Made by a program: the position numbers and the translations under genes
Source: Planococcus plakortidis
GTDB lineage: Bacteria > Bacillota > Bacilli > Bacillales_A > Planococcaceae
Length of the DNA stretch: 64,000 bases
Assembly (NCBI RefSeq): GCF_001687605.2
Contig: NZ_CP016539.2
Location: 2,324,501 to 2,388,500, forward strand
Reading direction: 5' to 3'
The notes under the pieces: model-generated
Database searches by the model: none
What the model saw: only the letters and a program-made list of their open reading frames with translations
What the model was told of the DNA's origin: nothing
Shown here: piece by piece, positions 1 to 9,073 of the stretch
How positions within the stretch are numbered: the first letter of the stretch is position 1
How the letters are laid out: every line of letters begins with the position of its first letter

Positions 1-891
1 CTCAGCGCACTCGAAAAAGCGCTCGATCTGTTCAAGACGGCCAAAAACGACATCAAAGACGAGAAAGGCCAAGCGCTTTACGATGAGCGCATCAAGCTCG
101 CCGAAAACATGATCGAACAACTCGGCGATGTGGATCCCGTGAAACTCGCGCAGCAGCCGGAACCGACAGAGGACGAGCAACGCTACCTGGACTGGTGCGC
201 CGAGCAGCAATTATTCCTCAACAGCGGCAACGATATCGAACCGGATACGATGGCGAAGCGCGATCTTCCGCTGCGCATCCAGAACAACGCGTTCCTCGGC
301 AATTTCCTGGACTCGTTGACGCACGAATTCACGGCGATGCGCCGTTCGCTTTACCTCGCCCTGAACAGCGAAGAAGTCGCGGACGACCATAAGATGGACG
401 GCGACAATACGCGCTACACAAAGCGCAATGAAGACCTGAAGCAAGTCTATCGCCAAGCCTATACTTTATTCGATAAAATGGCGTTGTTGCTGAACCAGAC
501 GATGCAGCTCGGCGTCGAAGAGCCGCGCGTCAATTTCCAGCGCATCTGGTTCGAGGAGGAAGACTTGAAAAAACCGCTCAAGCCGTTTGTCCAGAACACG
601 AAAAACGATGCCTTGAAAGCTTTGTACTGGCTGTCGAAAGAAGTATATGGCTATGAGAAATCGGATGAGCAAAGCCTGTTCGTGAAAAAAGCCTTGCACA
701 TCCGCAACCGCATCGACAACAGCTATCTGCAAGTGGTCGAAAAAGCGGAGCCGTTCGAAAAGGAAAACGCCCGCGCCCAAAGCCACCACATCACGGAAGC
801 CGAACTTGAGCGCATGACGCTCGCCATGAGCCAAAAAGCGCGCAATGGCATGATGTATTTGCAGTTCGCCTTGGCGATCGGCAAGAAATAA
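1..891 (+). CDS. C-terminal part of a possible LA2681-like HEPN-domain protein
   Basis: The frame is open from the first base of the window, so the N-terminus lies upstream; about 296 codons are present and the gene ends in TAA. The visible protein is soluble, strongly charged and alpha-helical. Around residues 230-245 it has a run (ALHIRNRIDNSYLQV) that resembles the terminal helix of HEPN-type domains, where an R-x4-6-H motif is expected; here an Asn stands where the His would be. Family assignment is inference from general appearance, not from a search. A terminator hairpin follows immediately. I cannot assign a function beyond a possible stress or RNA-linked HEPN role. Confidence 0.5.
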   Translation, partial: LSALEKALDLFKTAKNDIKDEKGQALYDERIKLAENMIEQLGDVDPVKLAQQPEPTEDEQRYLDWCAEQQLFLNSGNDIEPDTMAKRDLPLRIQNNAFLGNFLDSLTHEFTAMRRSLYLALNSEEVADDHKMDGDNTRYTKRNEDLKQVYRQAYTLFDKMALLLNQTMQLGVEEPRVNFQRIWFEEEDLKKPLKPFVQNTKNDALKALYWLSKEVYGYEKSDEQSLFVKKALHIRNRIDNSYLQVVEKAEPFEKENARAQSHHITEAELERMTLAMSQKARNGMMYLQFALAIGKK

Positions 892-900
892 GCAAACGGA

Positions 901-932
901 AAGCCGTGCAGTTGATGCTGCACGGCTTTTTA
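901..932 (+). terminator. Rho-independent terminator
   Basis: Stem AAGCCGTGCAG / CTGCACGGCTT with a short loop and a following T run, directly after the stop of the partial gene at 1-891. It also faces the end of the Lrp gene on the other strand and may serve both. Confidence 0.8.
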
Positions 933-942
933 TGTGTATAAA

Positions 943-1359
943 TTATTGCCCATATTGCTGGATGGCGATGGCGACTTTATAGCTTGCAAACTCGCTGATG
1001 TCGTTCAGGAACTCGTCCAGTTCCTGATGCGTCGGGAAATGGCATTCGATCAAATAGCAGCCTTCGCCGCTCGTCTTGAAATAACGGCTGACGGTTTCTG
1101 TCCGGCTGTCCAAGTCGTCGAGAAACTTCTGGTGGCGGGGTTCGTGCATCATGGCCGTCACAAAAGCGTGCACAGGATAGCCGAGTTTTTCTTTTGGCAC
1201 ACGGATCGTATAGCCATCGATAATCCCTGCTTCCTCCAATTTCAAGACGCGCGCAGCGGTCGCCTGGCCGGTCAAATGTACTTTTTCGCCAAGCTCCTTC
1301 ATCGTCATGCGGCCATTCTGGGAAAGTTCATGCAAAATAAGTTGATCTATCGAATCCAT
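943..1359 (-). CDS. Lrp/AsnC family transcriptional regulator
   Basis: The product is about 138 residues, the usual length for this family. The N-terminal 50 residues form the winged helix-turn-helix (DSIDQLILHELSQNGRMT, then LTGQATAARVLKLEEAGII). The remainder is the RAM ligand-binding fold that assembles as octamers and binds amino acids in known members. I chose the internal ATG (MDSIDQ) because AAAGGA lies upstream of it; an ATG seven codons earlier has no ribosome site. The gene is divergent from an MBL-fold hydrolase, and the intergenic region has a symmetric site (1407-1434) that could be its operator. The ligand is unknown. Confidence 0.85.
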   Translation of the reverse strand: MDSIDQLILHELSQNGRMTMKELGEKVHLTGQATAARVLKLEEAGIIDGYTIRVPKEKLGYPVHAFVTAMMHEPRHQKFLDDLDSRTETVSRYFKTSGEGCYLIECHFPTHQELDEFLNDISEFASYKVAIAIQQYGQ

Positions 1360-1406
1360 TGCCAGGTCAATTCCTTTCATTAATCAAGTGAAAACGCCAA
1401 AAGACC

Positions 1407-1434
1407 TTCACGAGGCCATCGTCTCTATCGTGAA
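1407..1434. promoter_or_regulatory. Inverted repeat, candidate operator between divergent genes
   Basis: TTCACGA at 1407-1413 and TCGTGAA at 1428-1434 are exact inverted 7-mers with centres 21 bp apart, about two helical turns. The site lies between the divergent Lrp-type regulator and the MBL hydrolase. Such spacing suits a dimeric or octameric Lrp-family protein. A TATACT hexamer at 1443-1448 could be the -10 of the downstream gene. Operator status is inference. Confidence 0.4.
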
Positions 1435-1479
1435 TTTCAGTATATACTAGGGTCACACCTCATGAAAGGAGTTCGAATC

Positions 1480-2241
1480 ATGAAAATCGAACAAATCCGC
1501 AACGCCACTTTACGCATCCAATACGCAGGCAAGCATTTCCTCGTCGACCCATTTCTCGGCGACAAAGGAAGCTACCCGCCATTCCCGAATTCCGCACGCC
1601 AAGATCAAAACAATCCTTTGTCGGAATTACCGGTTTCAAAAGTACAGCTCGTCGAAGGCATCGATGCGCTAATCATCACCCATCTTCATATGGACCATTA
1701 CGATGAAGCGGCCAAAGAATTCCTGCCAAAACACTTGCCGCTCTTCAGCCAAAACGAGGAAGACGCACAAGTGCTCCGTAACGACGGCTTCACGAATGTC
1801 AATGTCCTCGGTGAAGATACGGGCTTCGAAGGCATTTCCTTAATCAAGACACAAGGCGAACACGGGCGCGGCGAAATCCTGAAAATGGCAGGACTAGTGT
1901 GCGGCGTTGTCTTTAAACACGAAGACGAAAAAACGCTTTATGTCGCAGGCGACACCGTTTGGTATGCGGGCGTCCAACAAGAAATTGACGCTCACCAGCC
2001 GGAAGTCATTGTCCTGAACGCAGGCGACAACCAGTTCCTAGAAGGCGGCTCGCTTGTCATGGGCAAGGAAGACCTCCTACAAACGCACAAAGCAGCACCT
2101 CAAGCGACATTGATCGCGAGCCACATGGAAGCCGTCAACCACTGGACCTTATCGCGCGAAGAACTAAAAACCTTTGCAGCCGAGCAAGGATTCTCTGATA
2201 AATTGCATGTTCCACAAGACGGCGAAGCATTCGAATTTTAA
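1480..2241 (+). CDS. MBL-fold metal-dependent hydrolase
   Basis: About 253 residues with the metallo-beta-lactamase signature THLHMDHYD (HxHxDH) near residue 70, a later His in EHGRG, the Asp of VAGDT and a C-terminal SHMEAVNH. These are the ligands of a dinuclear metal site. The layout fits the UPF0173/YtkL-like group of cytosolic hydrolases of unknown substrate. The ATG at 1480 is chosen because AAAGGAG ends 8 nt before it; the longer frame starting at 1462 would overlap that site. The gene is divergent from the Lrp regulator and is followed by a terminator, so it is monocistronic and possibly regulated by its neighbour. Confidence 0.85.
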   Translation: MKIEQIRNATLRIQYAGKHFLVDPFLGDKGSYPPFPNSARQDQNNPLSELPVSKVQLVEGIDALIITHLHMDHYDEAAKEFLPKHLPLFSQNEEDAQVLRNDGFTNVNVLGEDTGFEGISLIKTQGEHGRGEILKMAGLVCGVVFKHEDEKTLYVAGDTVWYAGVQQEIDAHQPEVIVLNAGDNQFLEGGSLVMGKEDLLQTHKAAPQATLIASHMEAVNHWTLSREELKTFAAEQGFSDKLHVPQDGEAFEF

Positions 2242-2245
2242 TCGT

Positions 2246-2278
2246 CAAAAAGCCAGGAATCTAAATTCCTGGCTTTTT
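2246..2278 (+). terminator. Bidirectional terminator
   Basis: AAAAAGCCAGGAAT / ATTCCTGGCTTTTT stem directly after the MBL hydrolase; the A run on the left gives a T run on the minus strand for the convergent gene at 2291-2572. Confidence 0.8.
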
Positions 2279-2290
2279 CCTATGCAAAGA

Positions 2291-2572
2291 TTAGACGATC
2301 GACGTAGCACGTTTCTCCTTGCCGCAGCGCTTGCAGCGATACCAGCGCATTGGGGGAACTTCTTCAACCCGCTCCTGGCGCTCAAAGTCATGGAACCCGA
2401 TCCGGCACAGCCAATGCTTCTCGCCGTTCCCCGCAAGCTGCGCAATGGCCAACATCACCAACCCGCCGACAATGAAATAAACCGCAAATCCCTCCAAAGG
2501 CGCCAACAGCTCAGCATCCGCAAACAACAAGATGATTCCCATCAAAATAATAAAACCTGCTATCGTTTTCAC
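2291..2572 (-). CDS. Small membrane protein with C-terminal zinc-ribbon-like motif
   Basis: The GTG at 2572 is preceded by AAAAGGAG at 7 nt spacing, giving about 93 residues. Two hydrophobic segments occupy the N-terminal half (TIAGFIILMGIILLFA and AVYFIVGGLVMLAIAQLA). The C-terminal third is cytosolic-looking with WLCRIGFHD and YRCKRCGKEK, an arrangement of Cys and His that could bind zinc. I recognise no family. It sits alone between a terminator and a repeat-rich gap. Confidence 0.6.
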   Translation of the reverse strand: MKTIAGFIILMGIILLFADAELLAPLEGFAVYFIVGGLVMLAIAQLAGNGEKHWLCRIGFHDFERQERVEEVPPMRWYRCKRCGKEKRATSIV

Positions 2573-2682
2573 AAACTCACTCCTTTTGACAATCAACTAT
2601 ATATTAATTTATTATGGAATTTATTTACATATAACTATAAATGAAAACGAATTCGCCTTTCTCTTTTAATATTAGAGATGAA

Positions 2683-2862
2683 GCGGAAAACGGCGACTCC
2701 GGGAGGATTAGCGAGACAATTGAGACCTGCAGGAGCGTAGCGACGAAGCGGCTCAATGAATGAATGAGCGAGGTGAACCGAGTCCATTCATTTGCGACGC
2801 ATCTGCATGCAGATGTGGGAGCACAAGGGTTTAGCCCTCCGGAAAGCGTCCGTTTGTAGCGG
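2683..2862. repeat. Family-2 intergenic repeat, copy 1
   Basis: A gene-free stretch of skewed composition bounded by GCGGAAAACGGCGACTCC on the left and GGAAAGCGTCCG on the right, with an internal palindrome (GCATCTGCATGCAGATG). Similar modules (a core near GACGCTTTCCGCGGG, GCAGATGCGTCG and CATTCATT segments) recur at 4866-5052, 31851-31990, 32172-32390 and 60038-60161. Elements of this kind are common between genes in Bacillales; no protein is encoded. Confidence 0.6.
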
Positions 2863-2925
2863 AATCTCAAAACTATATCCAATAAACACAAAAACCCCTT
2901 CTCAAAAAAGAGAAAGGGCTGTGTT

Positions 2926-3540
2926 TTACAATGTATTGCCTTCTGCTGGAATCGGATTCTCTTTCAGCATATTCGCTAAATGGTACGTATTATAAGCTAA
3001 GCGTTGGATCGCCGATTTGGAGAAGTCGTTGCCGCCGGTCTCGCCGTACGACGGCCCCGGCCCTGCTTCCCCGACCCAATAGGCATCCACATTCGGCGGG
3101 ATGACAAAGCCGATATGCGACAGGCCATAGAGCAGGGATGACGCCGCATGTTTTGCGCCGTCTTCATTGCCGGTGATGACCGCACCGCCGACTTTATTAT
3201 AGAAAATAGCTTGGCCTTTATCGTTCGTCACGCTGCTCGAGCCATATAAGCGTTCGATCGCTTGCGTCGCGATCGAACTTTTCTCGCCAAGCCACAAGGG
3301 CGTGCCGATAATCAGGATATCGGCGTCTTTCACCAGCTCCAGGATCTCCGGCCACTCGTCGCCATCTTCCATGTCTTCTTCGACACCGAAGGCGATGTAA
3401 TAATCGGCCAGCCGGATGATCTCGGATTCGACACCGAGTTTTTCGTAATGCGCCTGGACGTCCTTCATGAACACGTCCGTATTGGATTCTTCTTCTGAAC
3501 TCTTCAAGGAACAATTGAGGAACACTGCTTTCAATGCCAC
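2926..3540 (-). CDS. Flavodoxin-fold NAD(P)H-dependent FMN oxidoreductase
   Basis: About 204 residues starting at a GTG behind AAAGGATG. The N-terminal strand AVFLNCSLKSS is followed by ADILIIGTPLWLGEKSS, which is the flavodoxin-like FMN phosphate and ring-binding arrangement of the NADPH-dependent FMN reductase family, and by GGAVITGNEDGAKH. It is expected to be a cytosolic FMN protein that reduces quinones, azo compounds or other acceptors with NAD(P)H. The substrate cannot be read from sequence. It lies just downstream of the PatB-type lyase on the same strand with about 60 bp between, so the two may be co-transcribed. Confidence 0.8.
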   Translation of the reverse strand: MALKAVFLNCSLKSSEEESNTDVFMKDVQAHYEKLGVESEIIRLADYYIAFGVEEDMEDGDEWPEILELVKDADILIIGTPLWLGEKSSIATQAIERLYGSSSVTNDKGQAIFYNKVGGAVITGNEDGAKHAASSLLYGLSHIGFVIPPNVDAYWVGEAGPGPSYGETGGNDFSKSAIQRLAYNTYHLANMLKENPIPAEGNTL

Positions 3541-3603
3541 AAGAGCACATCCTTTCGTTTTCCGTCTGTCTTTAGCTTTCCCTGAATGGGAGACGTGAAA
3601 ACC

Positions 3604-4794
3604 TTAGTTCAAATCGTCGAATTCCTTGGCGATGCGTTCCATCGCTTCTTGGATGAGCGGGCGCGGCGACGGGATGCAGATGCGCTGGAATCCTGCGCCT
3701 TCAGGGCCGAACATCGTGCCGTCTTCCAAGATGACGTTCGCTTTATTGTAGATGCGGTCGTGTATTTCCTTGTCCTCGAGCCCGTAGCCGCGGAAATCGA
3801 GCCACATGACATACGTCCCTTCCGGAATGCGCACCTTCACTTTCGGCATGCGCTCCGCGAGGAATTCTTTTACCCATTCGAGTGTGCCGTCGAGATAGTC
3901 ATTCACTTGACCAAGCCAGTCGTCGCCTTCGGTATAGGCCGCGATGAGTGCCGCGACCGTGAACGGCGTCGGCAATTGCATGCCGAGTTCCGCGGTGAAT
4001 TTCTCGCGCAAGGCTTCGTTTTCGATGATGACGTTCGTGCAGTGAAGACCTGCTACGTTGAAGGTTTTATTGATGGCCGTGCACGTGATGATGTGATCGG
4101 TGTCATCCGCCGCGAGGACCATCGGCGTGAAGCTCTCGCCGCTGCGCACCAAATCGCCGTGGATTTCGTCGGCGATGATCGTGACATCATGGCGCTTGCA
4201 GATGTCCGCCAACTTTTTCGACTCTTCCGGCGTGAACACGCGCCCTGTCGGATTGTGCGGATGGCAGTGGATGAACAATTTCGTGTTTTCGTCTTTTGCG
4301 AGTTCCTCGAATTCCTCGAAGTTGATCGAGTAACGGCCCTCTTCATCCTGCACGAGCGCATTGTTTTTCACGACACGCCCGTTGCCTTCGACAGCGGAAG
4401 TGAACGGTGGATAGACCGGGCGCTGGATGATGACCCCATCGCCTTCTTCGGTCAAGGCTTTCACCGCGATATTCAAGGCATGGACCGTTCCCGGGCTGAA
4501 GATGATCTGCTCTTTATCGATCGCCCAGTCATAGCGTTTTTGGAAATAATGCTGGATGGCCTCGAAATACGCATCCGGCAAGATCGTATAGCCGAAGATG
4601 CGGTGGTCGACCGTTTGATGGAGCGCATCGACGATCGGCTGGGCGACCGGCAGATCCATGTCCGCTGTAAAAAGCGGGATCGTGTGCTCATCGTAGCGGT
4701 CGGTGATGCCGAATTGCTTGATCAATTCCGCCCCGTCCCATTTCAATGAATAGGTATTGCGGCGTTCGACTTTCTCGTCAAAATTATAGTTCAT
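3604..4794 (-). CDS. PatB/MalY-type PLP aminotransferase, probable cystathionine beta-lyase
   Basis: About 396 residues, the normal length for fold-type I PLP enzymes of the MalY/PatB group, which cleave C-S bonds of cystathionine and related substrates. Visible landmarks are HPHNPTGRVF (the NPTG turn), IIADEIHGDLV (Asp for the pyridine nitrogen), the lysine in INKTFNVAG that forms the Schiff base, and a C-terminal RICIPSPR containing the carboxylate-binding Arg. The ATG at 4794 has AAAGGGAG at good spacing; the longer frame from 4827 does not. The flavodoxin-like gene follows on the same strand. Confidence 0.85.
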   Translation of the reverse strand: MNYNFDEKVERRNTYSLKWDGAELIKQFGITDRYDEHTIPLFTADMDLPVAQPIVDALHQTVDHRIFGYTILPDAYFEAIQHYFQKRYDWAIDKEQIIFSPGTVHALNIAVKALTEEGDGVIIQRPVYPPFTSAVEGNGRVVKNNALVQDEEGRYSINFEEFEELAKDENTKLFIHCHPHNPTGRVFTPEESKKLADICKRHDVTIIADEIHGDLVRSGESFTPMVLAADDTDHIITCTAINKTFNVAGLHCTNVIIENEALREKFTAELGMQLPTPFTVAALIAAYTEGDDWLGQVNDYLDGTLEWVKEFLAERMPKVKVRIPEGTYVMWLDFRGYGLEDKEIHDRIYNKANVILEDGTMFGPEGAGFQRICIPSPRPLIQEAMERIAKEFDDLN

Positions 4795-4865
4795 GCAAAA
4801 ACTCCCTTTCTCAAATGGATTCAACACATCTTTAAGCTGAACTTAAGATTTTGACCTACTGATAT

Positions 4866-5052
4866 TCCGCAAAATTGCTACGAAAAGCTTTGCTCAACTC
4901 TCGCTATACTCGAGCATCGCAAGCGAATAGACTCAGCAATGCTTCATCTATTCGCTTCCTGCGGGCGAGCGCCAAGCCCCCTCAGTTGCTTCGCACCTTG
5001 CGGGGGCTCGGCTGTCTCGCTTTCCCGCGGGAGTCTTCGCAATTTCGCTTCA
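4866..5052. repeat. Family-2 intergenic repeat, copy 2
   Basis: The gap between the lyase and the LTA-synthase-like gene (4795-5189) holds a GC-rich, partly palindromic stretch (CCTGCGGGCGAGCG, CTTGCGGGGGCTCGG, TTTCCCGCGGGAGTC) similar to the modules at 2683, 31851, 32172 and 60038. No gene and no clear terminator were seen in it. Confidence 0.55.
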
Positions 5053-5189
5053 TATCTATCATTTGTTTAATAGATTGTAATGTCCTGTTTATTTAACGTC
5101 TAAAATATATAGGTTAGGTTCCTTCTTAGTTCAACACATCTAGTGTACCGCTCCTGTCCGTCGGGATGGTGTATTTTGCTTGTCGTTGC

Positions 5190-7151
5190 TTATTCGAATT
5201 TCTTGAGCATATTGCCGCGCAGGACGTCATCCGAGATTTGCAGTTCTTTTGAGCCTTCCTTGAACGGTTCTTCGCACGCCTCAACGCCCAGTTCTTCGCC
5301 CGTCATGCGCCAGTAGCAGCTGCCGTTCCCGTAAATTCCATCAGATGATGCGATAAAGCTCAGTTCACTTGTGATGAACGAGCCGTCACGGAACGTCGCG
5401 CGCCCGCCTTCTGCATCCCACATATTGCGGCCGATGAAATGATGCTGCTCGGGGTTGCCGCCGAGCACATCGAGCAGGCTTGGCGCAAGGTCAAGCTGGC
5501 TCGCCACTTGGCTGAAGATTTTCGGCTCCGCTCCCGGGATATGGACAATGAGCGGCACGTTTTTATTCGTTTCGAAATACGTGAGCGGGTCTTCGGCGCC
5601 AGTGAACTCCACGAACTTTTTCGTATTCGACGTCATGCCTGTGCTATGGTCGCCGTATATGACCAGCACCGTATCATCGAGCAGGCCTTTTTGCTCGAGC
5701 CCATCGACAAATTTGCCGATGGCCTGGTCGACGTAATGGATCGACTGCAAATAATTCTTGAAGTGGCGGTCATGATAGCCGTTATAGCCTTCAGTGTCCA
5801 GCAACTGCAAATGCTCCGGCATCTCGAACGGATGATGGCTCGTCAAGGTGACGATCTGCGAATGGAAAGGCTGCTCGAATCCGGCCATTTCCTCCAGCGC
5901 CTGTCCGAGCATCGCCTCATCGTTGATGGCCCAGCCGATCACTTCCGCCTCATCGAAATCGTCGTCCGAGTAGAACGTGTCGATGCCGAGCTGCGGATAG
6001 ATGATATAGCGGTTCCAGAAACTCGCTTTGTATGGATGGAACACATTGGTTCCGTATCCCCGTTCCTTCAGGATGCCCGGCAATGCGTCGAAAGTATTCT
6101 CGGCATGGAGCATGTAGGCAGAGCCTTCAGCTGTCGGGTATAAGGATGTATTCAACAAAAACTCGGCATCCGAGGTCCGGCCGAGCGCCGTCTGTTCGTA
6201 AAAGTTCGGGAAATACAGGTTTTCCTTCGCCAAGCGGTTCAAGTTCGGCGTGATTTCCTGCCCGTTCACGTCACGGTTCAGGACGAAATTCTGCAATGCT
6301 TCCACTTGGAGGATGATGAGGTTCTTTCCTTCCGCCATGCCCGAATATGGGCCAGGCGTACGCTCTGCATTGCGCGCGTCGAACCAATCCTGGCTTGCGG
6401 AGATCTCGTCTTCGCTATAGACCTTGCGGTTGATGAAATTATCATCGATATAACGCGTAATATTGGCGCTGTGGAAGCCGAGCAAGCCGGTGAAATTATA
6501 CACCCGCATATTCGAGATCAATTTATTGAACTGCCACGCGCCGCCGCCTTCCATCGATTTAGCGAAAGGCACTGCGGTCAATTGCCATCCAAGGACGAGC
6601 ACAAGAAGCGCAGTCCCGATTTTCGCAAAGCCTGATGGTTTCGTAGCAGCCACTTGTTTCCGGCTGATGACCAGCCACAGGATCGCCATCAATAACACGT
6701 CTGCCAACAGCAGCGCATCGCTCAGGCGGAACAAGGCGAAAATGCTTTCGCCGACATCGCCCACCTGGCGCATCTGCATCAATACCGTTACGGAAATGAT
6801 GTCCTCGAAATAACGGAAATACAAGGTATCTGCTAAAATGATGAAACTCAGCACCAGGTTGGTAATGGCCATCCAAAACAGCCGTTTTCGGCCATGCAAT
6901 AGCAACAGCCAAAACGTGCTGAGCAAAATCGTCCCGACGCTGATCAACAGCACCCCTTCAAAAATACGTTCACTATCGCCGCCGAACAGCCAAGCGACGA
7001 ATTCCTCAGCATAGGCGAACGGGCCAAGCGTCGTGAACAGCGTGCCGCTGACATTCGAAAAATAATACACTTTTCCAAGTAGCAATAAAACAAATAACGC
7101 ATAATCCCATTGGCTGAGCAAAAATTTCCCAGCCCCTTTCACTTTTTCCAA
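5190..7151 (-). CDS. LTA synthase family membrane sulfatase
   Basis: The 653-residue product matches the length of lipoteichoic acid synthases and their paralogues. About five hydrophobic segments fill residues 10-190, followed by an extracellular alkaline-phosphatase/sulfatase domain. Metal and catalytic residues are visible: Glu in LQVEALQNF, the nucleophile Thr in LGRTSDAEF, His in TSHHPFEMP and Asp-His in YGDHSTGM. Known members transfer glycerol phosphate from phosphatidylglycerol to build LTA or a primer. Whether this is the polymerase or a primase/stress paralogue cannot be decided here. A TTG start follows AAAAGGG; a nearby GTG or ATG is possible. Confidence 0.88.
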   Translation of the reverse strand: MEKVKGAGKFLLSQWDYALFVLLLLGKVYYFSNVSGTLFTTLGPFAYAEEFVAWLFGGDSERIFEGVLLISVGTILLSTFWLLLLHGRKRLFWMAITNLVLSFIILADTLYFRYFEDIISVTVLMQMRQVGDVGESIFALFRLSDALLLADVLLMAILWLVISRKQVAATKPSGFAKIGTALLVLVLGWQLTAVPFAKSMEGGGAWQFNKLISNMRVYNFTGLLGFHSANITRYIDDNFINRKVYSEDEISASQDWFDARNAERTPGPYSGMAEGKNLIILQVEALQNFVLNRDVNGQEITPNLNRLAKENLYFPNFYEQTALGRTSDAEFLLNTSLYPTAEGSAYMLHAENTFDALPGILKERGYGTNVFHPYKASFWNRYIIYPQLGIDTFYSDDDFDEAEVIGWAINDEAMLGQALEEMAGFEQPFHSQIVTLTSHHPFEMPEHLQLLDTEGYNGYHDRHFKNYLQSIHYVDQAIGKFVDGLEQKGLLDDTVLVIYGDHSTGMTSNTKKFVEFTGAEDPLTYFETNKNVPLIVHIPGAEPKIFSQVASQLDLAPSLLDVLGGNPEQHHFIGRNMWDAEGGRATFRDGSFITSELSFIASSDGIYGNGSCYWRMTGEELGVEACEEPFKEGSKELQISDDVLRGNMLKKFE

Positions 7152-7330
7152 TCACAAAACGCCCTTTTCTCTTTTTTCTCATAATTTTACCATATCACTA
7201 AGTAGAATTTCCTTTTTTTGATTATTTCTTGGTTTTTTCGGTTCATCTTCATTCCCAAAAAAATCACGCATACGTTTTGCCGGAACGGGTAAAGATGGCT
7301 AAAGATCATTTCAAGAAAGGGGAGGGTCTC

Positions 7331-7732
7331 ATGAAACACATCATTGCACTCGCTGTGAAATTCGTCATCGTCACCATTGTCTTGCTGGTCGTTTTAACCT
7401 GGGCTTTTGATGTCAGCTTCTTCAACACCTTGATGATCAGCCTTGCGCTTACCGCCTTGTCGTATGCAATCGGTGATTTGCTCATTTTCCTGAATGCGGG
7501 AAAACCGGCGAACCAATCATCCCGTAACACGATCGCGACATTCACCGATTTCGTCATGGCGCTGGCCGTCATCTTGCTGATCGGCTGGCTGTTGACGGGC
7601 GAATTCGCTTCCATGGTCGCCCCTGCACTCGTCAGCGCGCTCGTGCTGTCGGCAGGCGAATGGTTCTTCCACCAATACGTCGACCACAGCGTCGTCCCTT
7701 GGTACAACGAGTACAAATCGGCAAAAGGCTGA
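7331..7732 (+). CDS. YndM-like DUF2512 membrane protein
   Basis: About 133 residues with four predicted membrane segments (ALAVKFVIVTIVLLVVLTWAF, TLMISLALTALSYAIGDLLI, FVMALAVILLIGWLL and VAPALVSALVLSAGEWFF) and a short hydrophilic tail ending VPWYNEYKSAKG. The layout and the conserved-looking YAIGDLLI and GEWFFH stretches fit DUF2512, a Bacillales membrane family without known function. GGGGAGG precedes the chosen ATG; the longer frame from 7229 lacks a ribosome site. It converges on the diguanylate cyclase across a shared terminator. Confidence 0.75.
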   Translation: MKHIIALAVKFVIVTIVLLVVLTWAFDVSFFNTLMISLALTALSYAIGDLLIFLNAGKPANQSSRNTIATFTDFVMALAVILLIGWLLTGEFASMVAPALVSALVLSAGEWFFHQYVDHSVVPWYNEYKSAKG

Positions 7733-7733
7733 A

Positions 7734-7777
7734 CAAAAAAACGCTATCCCGGTTTTCCCTCGGGATAGCGTTTTTTG
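7734..7777. terminator. Bidirectional terminator
   Basis: ACGCTATCCC / GGGATAGCGT stem with A and T runs on both sides, between the convergent DUF2512 and GGDEF genes. Confidence 0.85.
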
Positions 7778-7787
7778 TTAGGCAGGA

Positions 7788-8918
7788 TCATGCGTGCACT
7801 TGGTAGCCGCTTCCTGTTGTTTCATCCGTCTTGATGGATGCGACCGTCACCCGGTTACGCCCGGATTTTTTCGATCGGTAGAGCGCACGGTCCGCGCGTT
7901 CGATCAATTCGTCCAATGGCTGTTCCGTTTCCGAAAGGGCAACGCCAAGCGATACGGTCAACTGCCCACCCGGCTGTTGGTCTGCGCCGAAGAACGGATG
8001 GTTTTCGATCCGTTCCCGCAATAGATCGGCCAGTTCGAAAGCCTGCCTTTCAGTGGAAACGCCCGTAAAGCACAGGATGAATTCTTCGCCGCCGTAGCGG
8101 GCGATGATATCCTCGTGCCTAGCCGTTTCTTCCATCAATTGCCCGATCGAACGGAGTACGACGTCCCCTGCCGGATGGCCATGGGTATCGTTGTAGTTCT
8201 TGAAATGATCGACATCCATCATGACAATCGCCATCGGCACCCCCCGATACTTCAATTGGCGGGCCTTTTCATGGAAAAAGCGAAGATTCGGCAAGCCCGT
8301 CAAGGCATCATGGGTCGATTCGTGTTCAAGCGTTTTCCAGCGGATGATATTGCGGTGCATATCGTTGAGGATCAAGCCGAGCGCCAAGACAGCGATCATG
8401 GCCATCAATGCCATCATCAACGCCATCGCTGCCGTCGCAGGGGTCGACCCTACCATCCAGATTGATTTGATGATCTCAAACACCACAAACCCGGCCATCA
8501 TGCGCTTGATGTTGGCCATCGCATAGGGCGGGCGGTAGTTTTTCCAGTCATGGAACAGGCTGCCGATGAGCACCGGCAAAAAAATCGCCTGCATGATGCC
8601 GAGCCACACCGTCGGCCCTTCCATCATCATCCGGTAGGCAAACGGGATGATCATGGCGATGGCACCAGGCAGCCAACCGCCCACGAACGCGATGAAATAA
8701 AGCGGCGCTTCGCGGAGGTCGATGCGCATCCCTTCATGAAGCAATGGGTTGTACATGATGGCGAACGCCAAAAAGCCCGTCAGCAGGCCGTTCAATACCG
8801 GCGCTTTCCTTGATTCCGCCAGTTTCGGCACGAGATATTCCCGGGCTTTCAAGCCAAGATACATCATCGCAATGATCAACGCCATATTTTCAAGGAAATA
8901 AAAGAAATACGCTCCCAT
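7788..8918 (-). CDS. Membrane-bound diguanylate cyclase (GGDEF)
   Basis: About 376 residues. The N-terminal 190 residues are membrane-embedded and have the look of a 5TM-5TMR_LYT sensor (five to six hydrophobic helices, with NPLLHEGMRIDLREAP in a loop). The C-terminal 170 residues form a GGDEF domain: HDALTGLPN, DVDHFKNYND for metal and GTP, and the signature RYGGEEF. An RxxD (RHED) five residues before the signature is the usual allosteric site for product inhibition by c-di-GMP. The protein should make c-di-GMP from two GTP at the inner membrane face. GGGGTGG precedes the ATG. Confidence 0.9.
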   Translation of the reverse strand: MGAYFFYFLENMALIIAMMYLGLKAREYLVPKLAESRKAPVLNGLLTGFLAFAIMYNPLLHEGMRIDLREAPLYFIAFVGGWLPGAIAMIIPFAYRMMMEGPTVWLGIMQAIFLPVLIGSLFHDWKNYRPPYAMANIKRMMAGFVVFEIIKSIWMVGSTPATAAMALMMALMAMIAVLALGLILNDMHRNIIRWKTLEHESTHDALTGLPNLRFFHEKARQLKYRGVPMAIVMMDVDHFKNYNDTHGHPAGDVVLRSIGQLMEETARHEDIIARYGGEEFILCFTGVSTERQAFELADLLRERIENHPFFGADQQPGGQLTVSLGVALSETEQPLDELIERADRALYRSKKSGRNRVTVASIKTDETTGSGYQVHA

Positions 8919-9073
8919 CGATCCACCCCACTCTTGTCAGTCTCTTAAGTTTAGCAGGAAATGTTATTCGGTATATAGATTTTGGAAATAATATATATAA
9001 AAACAATCCTTTTCATGTATCCAATTCCACAAAAATACCGCAATCGCCATTAGCCAGCGTTGCGGCACATGCT

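Noticed and set aside
3586..4749. 387-residue plus-strand frame over the PatB-like gene
   Set aside because: Antisense shadow; the opposite strand encodes a clear PLP enzyme with a ribosome site.
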